Positions 47,615 to 55,756 of a stretch of 64,000 nucleotides of DNA are shown here, piece after piece; positions within the stretch are counted from its first letter, which is position 1; each line of letters starts with the position of its first letter. The position numbers and the translations under genes were made by a program. The notes below the pieces were generated by a model that saw only the letters and a list, made by a program, of their open reading frames with translations, ran no database searches and had not been told where the DNA came from. The stretch comes from Cupidesulfovibrio sp000226255 (GTDB lineage: Bacteria; Desulfobacterota; Desulfovibrionia; Desulfovibrionales; Desulfovibrionaceae). The stretch covers positions 1,426,001-1,490,000 of the forward strand of contig NZ_AP036014.1 of the NCBI RefSeq assembly GCF_003402415.2. Reading direction: 5' to 3'.

Positions 47615-48156
47615 CGTGCGTTTGTGACAGGGCGCGAGGGGACGGGGGATGCAACTGGCTTACGGATCCCGCAGGAAGACTGGCATATCTTGATCAGTTT
47701 CGGCGACACTGGGAGCCAAAGGCTTTCTGTCCGCACAACAATGCCAAGACTGGCGTGAATCGGAATATCCGGCATTGCTCACGGCATGGGAGAGCTTTTC
47801 GGACGGACCGGCCGCCCTGCCGAAGGGAGTGCCTGGTTGCGCGCCGGTCAGGCCGACAGTGACGCGCCAAGCGCTAGCGAAACACGCCCTCACTGCATGT
47901 GCGAAGCGGCGATGCGACACCACGCCGACAAGGCCGCGGCTGACCGTGCGCGAAATGTGGGCATGGCGGGCGCAGCCAGGGGCAGGCGACCCGGCAGTTG
48001 CACTCTGTCCAGCTGTTTCCTTTCTTTGCCAGACGCAAGACGGCCCCGGCAGTTGCGTGCTGCCGGGGCCCGTCGTCATTTTCCGTGTGGCGTTCGTGTG
48101 GAGCCCGCCGTTAGCTGCATGGCACCCCGCAGGATGCTCGCATGCGTCTTGCTGCG
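47615..48156. other. Non-coding gap between the rRNA operon and the suf genes
   Basis: The 542 bases contain no recognisable gene. The only structured element is the hairpin at 48039-48074. Frames open here encode no recognisable product and lack ribosome-binding sites. Confidence 0.45.
48039..48074 (-). terminator. Hairpin downstream of the suf genes
   Basis: GACGGCCCCGGCA pairs with TGCCGGGGCCCGTC with one bulged C, about 80 bases past the sufB stop on the minus strand. The T-run is weak on the minus strand and better on the plus strand. Confidence 0.6.
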
Positions 48157-49323
48157 CTACATGGCGTCGCCCGCGTCCAACTGGTTGATCTGGTCTTCCA
48201 CGGCCTGTTCCAGCTCGCGCGGCAGGCCCATGATGTCCACGTTCAGGAAGCCGCGCACGATGGTCGAAGTTGCTTCGTCCTCGTCCAGGCCGCGCGCCAT
48301 GAGGTATTCGATCTCTTCCTGCGCGATCTTGCCGACGGCAGCCTCGTGGGACAGTTCAACGCCGTCCACGGTGCCTTCCAGTTCCGGAATGGCATGGATG
48401 ACGCCGCTGCCCAGGATCAGCCCCTTGCACTCCAGGTGGCCGCGCGCGGGCACCTGGTAGGCCCCGATGTGTCCCCGGTTGATGATGGTGCCGCCGGTGG
48501 TCAGGGTGCGGGCGATGATTTCGCCGCGCGTGTCGGGCGCGTTGAGCAGGATGCGGTTGCCCGTGTCCACGTGCGAGCCTTCCGGGGCCACGATGACCGA
48601 GTTGAACCGCGCCACCGACCCGCGTCCGGCAAGGGTGAGGGTCGGGTACATCTGCAGGTCCTTCACCGGTTTGAGCAACACGTAGTTGTTCACCAGCACT
48701 GCGTCTTCCTCAAGCACGCCGGCGGAGCGCGGGCGCACCGCCGTGTCTTCGCCCCAGTTGTGGATCATGGTGAAGGTGAGCTTGCCGCCCTTGTGCACGA
48801 AGAATTCGGAGATGCCCAGGTGGGCCGCCTCGCGCGTGCCGTGGGCCGTGGCGCAGCCGGTGATGATGTGCATCTCCGCGCCTTCTTCCACGATGACCAC
48901 GTTATGCACGTTCTGGCCCACGCCGTTGCCCTTGATGAACAGGCACGACTGCACGGGCGCTTCTATCTTCGCCCCCTTGCGGGCGCGGATGAAGTAGCCG
49001 CCGTGCAGGTGTTCCGCAGCCGCGCGGGTGTATTCGTCGCGGTTGGGGTCCACCATCTTCCAGAAGTACTGCGGCAGACCGTCGTACTGCTTGAGGGCCT
49101 GCTTGATGTCCAGCAGCTCCAGCCCTTCCTGGGTGGACTTGCAGTGCACGCCGCTGTGGTTCATGTGCATGAACGAGCCGCTGCGCTCCTTGGTGTTCAC
49201 GTCTATGCCAGCGTACAGCAGCCGTTTGCGGTCGAATTCGTCCAGCGTTGTAAGGTCGGTGATGGCGTCTGCCTGCGCCCCTTCGAAGCTGTAGCGCGAA
49301 AGATCCACGTTCTTGAAAGCCAT
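48157..49323 (-). CDS. sufB: SufB/SufD-family Fe-S scaffold protein (minimal SufCB type)
   Basis: The 388-residue protein has the SufBD beta-helix core: HNVVIVEEGAEMHIITGC, GKLTFTMIHNWGED, and the family end SHEAAVGKIAQEEIEYLMAR. It forms the scaffold on which Fe-S clusters are built with SufC. It is shorter than E. coli SufB (about 495) and lacks its long N-terminus. The start ATG at 49323 lies two bases after the sufC stop, with AAGGAGG upstream inside sufC. No sufS, sufE, sufU or sufD gene is near, matching the reduced two-gene arrangement known from anaerobes and archaea. Confidence 0.88.
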   Translation of the reverse strand: MAFKNVDLSRYSFEGAQADAITDLTTLDEFDRKRLLYAGIDVNTKERSGSFMHMNHSGVHCKSTQEGLELLDIKQALKQYDGLPQYFWKMVDPNRDEYTRAAAEHLHGGYFIRARKGAKIEAPVQSCLFIKGNGVGQNVHNVVIVEEGAEMHIITGCATAHGTREAAHLGISEFFVHKGGKLTFTMIHNWGEDTAVRPRSAGVLEEDAVLVNNYVLLKPVKDLQMYPTLTLAGRGSVARFNSVIVAPEGSHVDTGNRILLNAPDTRGEIIARTLTTGGTIINRGHIGAYQVPARGHLECKGLILGSGVIHAIPELEGTVDGVELSHEAAVGKIAQEEIEYLMARGLDEDEATSTIVRGFLNVDIMGLPRELEQAVEDQINQLDAGDAM

Positions 49324-49325
49324 GG

Positions 49326-50114
49326 CTACAGCGCCTCCTTGATCTGGCCGAGCGCTGCGTCGGAATCGAGGCAGCGCAGGCATTCCTGGTAGCCGTACTT
49401 GCTGACGTGGTCGAGGATGTCGCGGGGCCGCGCCTCGCAGCACAGGTGCCCGTCGTACATCACCTGGCCGCGGTCGGCGTTGACGTATTCGAGAATGTAG
49501 CCGGTGTGGGTGATGATCAGGCCGGAGGTCTTGCAGCGGGCCTTGTGCTGCTTCATCGAGCAGGAGGCCGGGGGCATGCCGTCCAGCAACTGGCGGGCTG
49601 TCTGGCCGATGAGGGCCATGTTCTCAAGGTCCACGCCGGATTCCGGCTCGTCGAACAGCACGAGGTCGGGCCGCTGCGCCATGAGCTGAAGCATTTCGGA
49701 CCGCTTGATTTCACCGCCGGAGAACCCGGCGTTGACGTCGCGCTCCAGGAACCGGTCAAAGTTCACTTTCCGGGCCAGGTCTTCCACGTCCACCTCGCGC
49801 TCGCGGGCGCACATCTTCACCAGGTGGCCGGTCTTCAGGCCGTGGATGGTGGGCGGGCGCTGGAACGACATGCCGATGCCGAGCCGCGCGCGCTCGTACA
49901 TGGGGGCGTGGGTGATGTCCTGCCCCTTGAACAGGATCTGCCCCTGGGTGACGGTATAGTTTGCGAAGCCCATGAGGGTCATGAGCAGGGTGGTCTTGCC
50001 GGAGCCGTTGGGACCGAACAGGATGAAGGTCTCGCCGGCCTCTATCTTGAGATCGATGCCTTTCAGAACCTCTACGTCGCCGATGCAGACGTGCAGGTCG
50101 CGTATTTCGAGCAT
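49326..50114 (-). CDS. sufC: SufC-family ABC ATPase with extra Cys residues
   Basis: The 262-residue ATPase drives SufB scaffold changes. Walker A FGPNGSGKTT (about 33-42), signature FSGGEIKRSE near 140 and Walker B DLVLFDEPESGVDLENM near 158 are intact. Between Walker B and the H-loop (IITHTGY) lies an unusual insert PPASCSMKQHKARCKTS, and the C-terminal part holds HLCCEARP and ECLRCLD, so six Cys residues stand where E. coli SufC has few. They could bind metal or a cluster; that is inference. The ATG at 50114 follows AAGGGG. A promoter lies at 50244. Confidence 0.9.
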   Translation of the reverse strand: MLEIRDLHVCIGDVEVLKGIDLKIEAGETFILFGPNGSGKTTLLMTLMGFANYTVTQGQILFKGQDITHAPMYERARLGIGMSFQRPPTIHGLKTGHLVKMCAREREVDVEDLARKVNFDRFLERDVNAGFSGGEIKRSEMLQLMAQRPDLVLFDEPESGVDLENMALIGQTARQLLDGMPPASCSMKQHKARCKTSGLIITHTGYILEYVNADRGQVMYDGHLCCEARPRDILDHVSKYGYQECLRCLDSDAALGQIKEAL

Positions 50115-50243
50115 GATGGACCCCTTGCGATGTTTTGCGCGATGCGCGGCCCGGTGCGTGCGCCCGGCCTTGTTCCCTTCACGGTGGCAACGGGATGGCA
50201 TGGCAGGCGAAAACGGCGCGAACCGCCGCGCGGCAGCCCGAAA
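50115..50243 (-). other. Leader of the suf transcript
   Basis: The 130 bases between the suf promoter and sufC contain no gene and no clear structure. Confidence 0.4.
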
Positions 50244-50272
50244 CTTATGCGGCATACCCCCCGGTAAGTCAA
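50244..50272 (-). promoter_or_regulatory. suf operon promoter
   Basis: On the minus strand TTGACT (50272-50267), a 17-base spacer and CATAAG (50249-50244) form a good sigma-70-type promoter about 130 bases before sufC. No regulator box is obvious around it. The rest of the gap to 50506 shows nothing. Confidence 0.6.
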
Positions 50273-50506
50273 TGCGGGGAACCCTGCGGAAAAGGTGAGG
50301 AAGCACTCGCAACAGGGCGAAAAGACGGGGGGAGGGGGCAGCGCGTCCCGATACGGGCGAGGAGGGCGGACGGGACTGGTCTGGCCAGCATTTTCTGGTC
50401 GGCATTGTCTGGCCGGAGTGATTCGGCCGTATTGGTTCTGAACGGGCTGGTTCTGGACAGGCCAAGCGACGGCGCGCAGGGAAGGCAGGCGGGGGCTGTC
50501 GCTCCG

Positions 50507-51250
50507 TCATGCCTCCGGGTCATGGGGCAGGCGGATGACGCCCCGGCCACGCCCCTGGGGCATGTGACAGTAGTAGCAGCGCCCTTTCTGGCGGAACAGG
50601 GGCAGCAGCACGAACCCGGCCACGAATCCGCCCAGGTGCGCCCACCATGCGATGCCCGCGCCGTCGCTGCCCAGCGTGGTCAGTCCCGAGAACAGTTGGG
50701 TGACGAACCAGATGCCCAGATACACCACGGCGGGCAGGTCGAAAATCAGCGGGATGAACAGCAGCGGCACCAGCGTGGTGACCTTGGCGTGGGGGTACAG
50801 CAGAAAGTACGCCCCGAGCACCCCGGCGATGGCCCCGGAGGCCCCCACCACCGGCACCGTGGACGAGGCGGAGAACACCAGGTGCGTCAGCAGCGCCGCC
50901 AGCCCGCAGGTGAGGTAGAAGACCATGAAGCGCAGCGGCCCCATGACGTCTTCGATGTTGTCGCCAAAAATCCACAGCGTCCACATGTTCACCAGAAAGT
51001 GCCCCCAGCCCCCGTGCAGGAACATGTGGGAAACGAAGGCCACTGCGCCCCCCGGCGGATAGCCGGAGGTCAGCGCCCAGTCCGGGTGGGCGAAGCGCGC
51101 GGGCACCACCCCCATGAAATGGAACAGGCGCAGGGTTTCGCCCGGCGTCAGCGTCTGCTGCCACAGGAATACGGCCAGGTTGGCGGCAAGGATGCACCAC
51201 ACCGCCCAGGGGGTGTGCACGCGGGGAATGGTGTCGCGCAGGGGGAACAT
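50507..51250 (-). CDS. Rhomboid-family intramembrane serine protease
   Basis: The 247-residue protein has six or so membrane helices. Rhomboid motifs are FLHGGWGHFLVNMWTLWIFG (about 77-96), the catalytic GASGAIAGVLGAYFL (Ser near 139) and the His in AHLGGFVAGFVL near 207. It cleaves membrane proteins within the bilayer; substrates are unknown. A C-terminal CYYCHMP motif could bind zinc. The ATG at 51250 lies 11 bases after the RluD-CoaE stop, so the two are likely co-transcribed. Confidence 0.9.
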   Translation of the reverse strand: MFPLRDTIPRVHTPWAVWCILAANLAVFLWQQTLTPGETLRLFHFMGVVPARFAHPDWALTSGYPPGGAVAFVSHMFLHGGWGHFLVNMWTLWIFGDNIEDVMGPLRFMVFYLTCGLAALLTHLVFSASSTVPVVGASGAIAGVLGAYFLLYPHAKVTTLVPLLFIPLIFDLPAVVYLGIWFVTQLFSGLTTLGSDGAGIAWWAHLGGFVAGFVLLPLFRQKGRCYYCHMPQGRGRGVIRLPHDPEA

Positions 51251-51261
51251 GCGCTAGCGTC

Positions 51262-53142
51262 TCACGCCTGCCACAGCGAGGCAAGATGGAGGGCAAGGCG
51301 CGCGTCGCGCGCGGCGCGCAGCCGGGCCAGCTCGGCCAGCAGGCCCTGCGCCCGGCGAGCGAGGTCTTCCGGCGTGCCGGAATTGTCCACCACCAGATGG
51401 CAGGCGCGCATCTTGTCTGCCTCGGGCCATTGCCAGGCCTCCATGGCGGCGATCATGTCCGGCGGCCAGCCGCGATGTGTTTCCAGCCTGCGGGCACGCT
51501 CGGCGAAAGGGCAGTGCACGCCCACCAGCAAGATGGAAGGCGCGGCGGGGGGCAGGACGCCGACGGGTGTGCTCTCGGGGCGCGCACCGAAGTGCGCCGG
51601 GGTGGCGTGTCTGGCGCCGGACGTCGCGCCGGACGCTGCGGCAAAGGCGCGCGCGGCCTTGCCTCCCCTGTGTTTCTTGTCGGGCAGCATCGCGGCCGCG
51701 CTTGCCGCGCGTACCGGGCCGGTCTTCGCCCCTGCGGCGGGGCCAGCGCCGCCGCTGGAGTATGTCGCCTTCCAGCCCGCTTCCAGAAACAGCGGCACTT
51801 CGGCCACGGCCACGGGCTCGCCCGCTGCCTCGGCCCGTGCGAAGAACGCGTCCATGTCGTGCCGGGCCAGGGGGTGGATCATCTCCTCCACCTCGCGGCG
51901 CAGGGCGGCGTCGGCCCGCATGGCCTCGAACAGGGCGCGCTTGTCCACCGGCCCTTCGGGCGCGGGCACGAAACGGTCGCCGTAGCGGCCGCGCAGCAGG
52001 TGGTGCCCGCCGCCGCCCGCTTCGTACAGCCGGGCCACGGCCGCGTCGGCGCTCCACACCGGCAGTCCCGCGTCCTCCAACTGGCGCATCAGGGCGGATT
52101 TGCCGCACCCCGGCGAGCCGGTGACCACCACCCGCTGCGTGCGCCGCGACAGGCGCAGGGCCAGCGCGGCGAAGTCCTGCGGGGGCGGGCAGGTGAAGTG
52201 CAGGTCCTCGCCCGATTCCGGGTGGCGGAAGGCCAATTGCCAGGCGTGCAACATCTGGCGTGGGGGAAATTCCGGTTGGCCAGCCATGTCCGGCGGCAAC
52301 TGCTCCCCCGGGCCGTACACCGCGTCCTGCCACAGGGGATGGCCCAGATGGGCCATGTGCACCCTGATCTGGTGGGTGCGCCCGGTAAAGATGCGTACCG
52401 CCACCAGTGCGAAGCGCCCGCCCGGATCGGCCAGCAGCACCCGCCACGCGGAGCGCGCGGGCTTGCCGCCCCGGTTCTCCGGAACCACGGCCATCTTCAC
52501 CTTGTGCAGCGGATGGCGGCCGATGGGCGCGTCGATGTCGCCCGCCGGGGCGGGCACGCCGTGCACCAGGGCCAGGTATTCCTTGTTCACCTCGCGCTCT
52601 GCAAAGGCCCGTGAAAGTTCCAGGCGCACCGCCTCGGTCAGGGCCACCAGCAGAAGACCGCTGGTGTCCTTGTCGATGCGGTGCACGATGCCGGGGCGAA
52701 AGCCCTCTTGCGCGGCCAGTTCGGGAAAGTGGCGCACCAGCCGGTGCACCAGCGTGCCTTCCGGGCAACTGGGGCAGGGGTGCACGGTGAGCCCGGCGGG
52801 CTTGTCCAGCACGGCGATGGCGGCGTCGCGGTACAGCACGGCCAGTTCGCCTTCCTCGGGCGTCACCCTGGCGGCGGGCACGGCAAGGGTGAGCGTGACC
52901 GTCTGGCCCGGCTCCACACGGGTGTTGGGCACGGTGCAGGCGCGGCCCTGCACCGTGGCGGCCCCGTCGCGGATGGCCCGCTTGACCTTCTCGCGAGAGA
53001 TGGCGTCGGCGTGCCCATCCGCATCGCCCAACCCGGCCATGGCATCGCCCAGAAAGCGGTCCAGCCGTTGTCCGGCGTGCTCCGGGGGGACGGTGAAGGA
53101 ATGGGTGCGCGCTTCGGCCGGGGGGGGCGGTGAATTCGACAT
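51262..53142 (-). CDS. Fusion of RluD-type pseudouridine synthase and dephospho-CoA kinase
   Basis: The 626-residue frame joins two enzymes. The first 330 residues are RluD-like: an S4 domain (about 15-75), LDKPAGLTVHPCPSCPEGTL near 111 and the catalytic GIVHRIDKDTSGLLLV with its Asp near 157. From about 335 it is CoaE-like: P-loop VTGSPGCGKSALMRQL near 340, MIHPLARHDMDAFF near 425 and AEVPLFLEAGW near 445, ending with WPEADKMRACHLVVDNSGT. A low-complexity Ala/Gly-rich insert of about 78 residues (456-533) interrupts the kinase. The junction has no internal ribosome-binding site. The ATG at 53142 has no strong ribosome-binding site. Confidence 0.88.
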   Translation of the reverse strand: MSNSPPPPAEARTHSFTVPPEHAGQRLDRFLGDAMAGLGDADGHADAISREKVKRAIRDGAATVQGRACTVPNTRVEPGQTVTLTLAVPAARVTPEEGELAVLYRDAAIAVLDKPAGLTVHPCPSCPEGTLVHRLVRHFPELAAQEGFRPGIVHRIDKDTSGLLLVALTEAVRLELSRAFAEREVNKEYLALVHGVPAPAGDIDAPIGRHPLHKVKMAVVPENRGGKPARSAWRVLLADPGGRFALVAVRIFTGRTHQIRVHMAHLGHPLWQDAVYGPGEQLPPDMAGQPEFPPRQMLHAWQLAFRHPESGEDLHFTCPPPQDFAALALRLSRRTQRVVVTGSPGCGKSALMRQLEDAGLPVWSADAAVARLYEAGGGGHHLLRGRYGDRFVPAPEGPVDKRALFEAMRADAALRREVEEMIHPLARHDMDAFFARAEAAGEPVAVAEVPLFLEAGWKATYSSGGAGPAAGAKTGPVRAASAAAMLPDKKHRGGKAARAFAAASGATSGARHATPAHFGARPESTPVGVLPPAAPSILLVGVHCPFAERARRLETHRGWPPDMIAAMEAWQWPEADKMRACHLVVDNSGTPEDLARRAQGLLAELARLRAARDARLALHLASLWQA

Positions 53143-53166
53143 GTTTGGCAACGGTTGTGCTTTCAC

Positions 53167-53194
53167 TTGACCGATGGGGGCGTGTTTTTTACAA
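53167..53194 (+). promoter_or_regulatory. Candidate upp promoter and leader hairpin
   Basis: TTGACC at 53167-53172 and TTACAA at 53189-53194 are 16 bases apart. Downstream at 53198-53226 a GC-rich hairpin (GTGCG...GGGGGGC...GCGCCCC...CGCAC) lies in the leader before the ribosome-binding site and could regulate expression. Confidence 0.5.
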
Positions 53195-53250
53195 CCTGTG
53201 CGTTTGGGGGGCAAGCGCCCCGCGCACCGAGACAGACAAGGAGACCTATC

Positions 53251-53877
53251 GTGGCCGTTACCGTGGTGAATCATCCGCTGGTCAAGCACAAGCTGGGCAT
53301 TCTGCGTCAGCACGACGTGCCCGTAAGCGAGTTTCGCGCCATTTCCAACGAAATATGCCGACTGCTTACCTACGAGGCCACCAAGGACCTCGAAACGGAG
53401 AAGGTCACCATACAGGGGTGGGCCGGGCCTGTCGAGGTGGAGCAGATCCGCGGCAAGAAGATCACCGTGGTGCCCATCCTGCGCGCGGGCCTTGGCATGC
53501 TGGACGGCCTGCTGGACATGATCCCCGGCGCGAAGGTCAGCGTCGTCGGCATGTTCCGCAACGAAGAAACGCTGGAACCGGTCAAGTACTACGTGAAGCT
53601 GGCCAAGAACATCGAAGAGCGCATGGCCATCATCATCGACCCCATGCTGGCCACCGGCGGCACCCTGAACGCCACCATCGACCTGCTGAAGGAAGCGGGC
53701 TGCCCCCAGATCAAGGGGCTGTTCCTGGTGGCCGCGCCGGAAGGCATCAAGAAGGTCACCGAACGCCATCCCGACGTGGACATCTACGTTGCCTCCGTCG
53801 ACGAGCGGCTCAACGAGCACGGCTACATCCTGCCCGGCCTCGGCGACGCGGGCGACAAGATATTCGGCACCAAATAA
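53251..53877 (+). CDS. upp: Uracil phosphoribosyltransferase
   Basis: Upp makes UMP from uracil and PRPP. The 208-residue length is standard. Motifs are VPILRAGLGMLDGLL near 75-89, the PRPP loop IIDPMLATGGTLNATI near 128-143 and the uracil-binding GYILPGLGDAGDKIFGTK at the end. The GTG at 53251 is chosen by AAGGAG upstream. uraA follows after a terminator, so the two salvage genes are adjacent but partly separated. Confidence 0.97.
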   Translation: MAVTVVNHPLVKHKLGILRQHDVPVSEFRAISNEICRLLTYEATKDLETEKVTIQGWAGPVEVEQIRGKKITVVPILRAGLGMLDGLLDMIPGAKVSVVGMFRNEETLEPVKYYVKLAKNIEERMAIIIDPMLATGGTLNATIDLLKEAGCPQIKGLFLVAAPEGIKKVTERHPDVDIYVASVDERLNEHGYILPGLGDAGDKIFGTK

Positions 53878-53887
53878 GGCGCACCAC

Positions 53888-53919
53888 GGGGCGGGACAGC
53901 AAATGTCCCGCCCCTTTTT
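53888..53919 (+). terminator. Terminator after upp
   Basis: GGGGCGGGACA and TGTCCCGCCCC form a perfect 11-bp stem with a 5-base loop and TTTTT. It would reduce read-through into uraA. Confidence 0.9.
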
Positions 53920-54032
53920 GTGAGGGGCCTCGCCGCCCCGCCGTTGGCGGTTGCCCCCTTCGACCGGCGTACCCAAGGGCATCATCCCCGCGCGGCACCA
54001 CGCACCACATCAGCACATTTCCGGAGAGGGCC

Positions 54033-55319
54033 ATGGCCAGAAAGACCATCCAGGTGGAGGAAAAGGTACCGTTTCTTCAGGGCATTCCCCTGAGCTTCCA
54101 GCACCTTTTCGCAATGTTCGGGGCATCGGTACTGGTGCCCACGCTGTTCAAGATCGATCCGGCCATCGTGCTGCTGATGAACGGCATCGGCACTCTGATC
54201 TACCTCGTGCTCTGCAAGGGAAAGGCCCCGGCCTTCCTGGGGTCCAGCTTCGCCTTCCTGTCGCCCGTGTTCGTGGTGCTGGGCGCGGACCAGGCCATGT
54301 GGGGGGCCAACTACTCCTACGCGCTGGGCGGGTTCATCGCCTCGGGCTGCATCTTCATCTCCGTGGCCCTGATCATCTGGAAGTTCGGCCCGGACTGGAT
54401 CGGCGTGGTGCTGCCGCCCGCCACCATGGGACCCATCGTGGCCCTGATCGGCCTTGAACTGGCCGGGGTGGCCACCGGCATGGCCGGCGTCATGCCCGAC
54501 GCCAACGGCGTGTACAACTCCACCGCCATCATCATCTCCATGAGCACGCTGCTCACCGTGGCCTTCGGCTCGGTGCTGTTCCGGGGTTTCATGGCCATCA
54601 TCCCCGTGCTCACCGGCATCGCCGTGGGCTACGTGGTGTCCATGGCCCTTGGCGCGGTGAACTTCGGCGGCGTGGCCGCCGCCCCCGTGCTGGCCACCCC
54701 CACCGTGTACATGCCCAAGTTCGACATCAACACCATTCTGATCATCATTCCCGCCGCGCTGGTGGTCATTTCCGAGCACATCGGCCACCTGGTGGTCACC
54801 GGCAACATCGTGGAGCGCGACCTGACCCGCGACCCCGGCCTGCACCGCTCGCTCATGGGCGACGGCGTGTCCACCGTGCTGTCCGGCTTCTTCGGCTCCG
54901 TGCCCACCACCACCTACGGCGAGAACATCGGCGTCATGGCCATCACCCGCGTGTACTCGGTGTGGGTCATCGGCGGCGCGGCCATCATCTCCATCCTGCT
55001 GGCCTTCGTGGGCAAGCTCTCCGCGCTCATCCAGTCCATCCCCACCCCGGTCATGGGCGGCATCTGCATCCTGCTCTTCGGCGTCATCGCCGCTTCGGGC
55101 ATCCGCATGCTGGTGGAATCGCGGGTGGACTACTCCAAGCCCGCCAACCTCACCCTGACCGCCATCGTGTTCATTACCGGCATCAGCGGCGTGCCCGTGC
55201 AGGTCGGCTCGGTGCAGCTCAAGGGCATGGCCCTCGCCACCGTGGTGGGCATGATCCTGTCGCTGATCTTCCATGTGCTGGATCGCAGCGGGGTGGCCAG
55301 TTCGCAAACGGATTTGTAA
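54033..55319 (+). CDS. uraA: Uracil/xanthine permease (NCS2 family)
   Basis: UraA imports uracil with protons. The 428-residue protein has about 14 membrane segments with family motifs LQGIPLSFQHLFAMFGASVL near 15-34, VPTTTYGENIGVMAITRVYS near 288-307 and PTPVMGGICILLFGVIAASG near 332-351. The ATG at 54033 follows GGAGAGG. It follows upp in the same direction, so uracil uptake and its phosphoribosylation are placed together. Two downstream hairpins at 55336 and 55420 end transcription. Confidence 0.95.
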   Translation: MARKTIQVEEKVPFLQGIPLSFQHLFAMFGASVLVPTLFKIDPAIVLLMNGIGTLIYLVLCKGKAPAFLGSSFAFLSPVFVVLGADQAMWGANYSYALGGFIASGCIFISVALIIWKFGPDWIGVVLPPATMGPIVALIGLELAGVATGMAGVMPDANGVYNSTAIIISMSTLLTVAFGSVLFRGFMAIIPVLTGIAVGYVVSMALGAVNFGGVAAAPVLATPTVYMPKFDINTILIIIPAALVVISEHIGHLVVTGNIVERDLTRDPGLHRSLMGDGVSTVLSGFFGSVPTTTYGENIGVMAITRVYSVWVIGGAAIISILLAFVGKLSALIQSIPTPVMGGICILLFGVIAASGIRMLVESRVDYSKPANLTLTAIVFITGISGVPVQVGSVQLKGMALATVVGMILSLIFHVLDRSGVASSQTDL

Positions 55320-55335
55320 GAGTATTGAGGATAAT

Positions 55336-55379
55336 CGGGGGAAGGGAGGGGGCTTTGAAAAGCCCCCTCCCTTCCCCCG
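55336..55379 (+). terminator. Long hairpin after uraA without T-run
   Basis: CGGGGGAAGGGAGGGGGCTTT and its complement form a 21-bp perfect stem with a 2-base loop. No T-run follows, so it may act as a processing or stability hairpin before the true terminator. Confidence 0.6.
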
Positions 55380-55419
55380 AACCCCCACCCCTCCCGCAAA
55401 CTTTTCATTTGGTTCATTG

Positions 55420-55456
55420 CATCCCTGTCGCGGTAACGCGGCGGGGATGTTTTTTT
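55420..55456 (+). terminator. Rho-independent terminator after uraA
   Basis: CATCCCTGTCGCG and CGCGGCGGGGATG form a 13-bp stem (two G-U pairs) with loop GTAA and a run of seven T. Confidence 0.9.
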
Positions 55457-55569
55457 GTGGAGGTAGAGAGGGATATTCGCAACGCCAGGGTTAGTATGTT
55501 TATCCACGGTTCCGCCGAAACGGGAGTGCAGAACAGCAGCCGTTATGCGAGTCTTCGAGCATTGCCCTA

Positions 55570-55680
55570 GCCGTTGGTGAGCAAAGCGAACCTTACGGAC
55601 AGGGGCCGCAAAGCGCGGATGGCGATCGCAACGCGCGATAGCCCTTTGCCCGCCGGAGGCGAACAAAAAAAGTGCCCGTT
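55570..55680. repeat. Copy of the dispersed extragenic repeat
   Basis: Read on the minus strand this contains GCCTCCGGCGGGCAA, then GCGATCGCCATCCG and the CCGTAAGGTTCGC...ACCAACGG palindrome in the same order as the murG-murC element at 971-1045, with an extra 20 or so bases between them. A T-run lies outside the GCCTCC end as in the other copy. The matching inverted end is missing here. Confidence 0.75.
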
Positions 55681-55688
55681 CAAATGAT

Positions 55689-55722
55689 ACGGCCCGCGCT
55701 TCACACGAAGTGCGGGCCGTTT
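55689..55722 (-). terminator. Terminator of the hisC-cmk unit
   Basis: ACGGCCCGCGCTTC and GAAGTGCGGGCCGT form a 14-bp stem with one mismatch and loop ACAC, 35 bases beyond the cmk stop on the minus strand. Confidence 0.8.
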
Positions 55723-55756
55723 GCATGAAAAGCCGAGGGAAAGTCAGTGATGATGG

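Noticed and set aside
47660..48079. Open frame of about 139 codons on the minus strand
   Set aside because: No ribosome-binding site, no recognisable protein and it overlaps the suf terminator hairpin.
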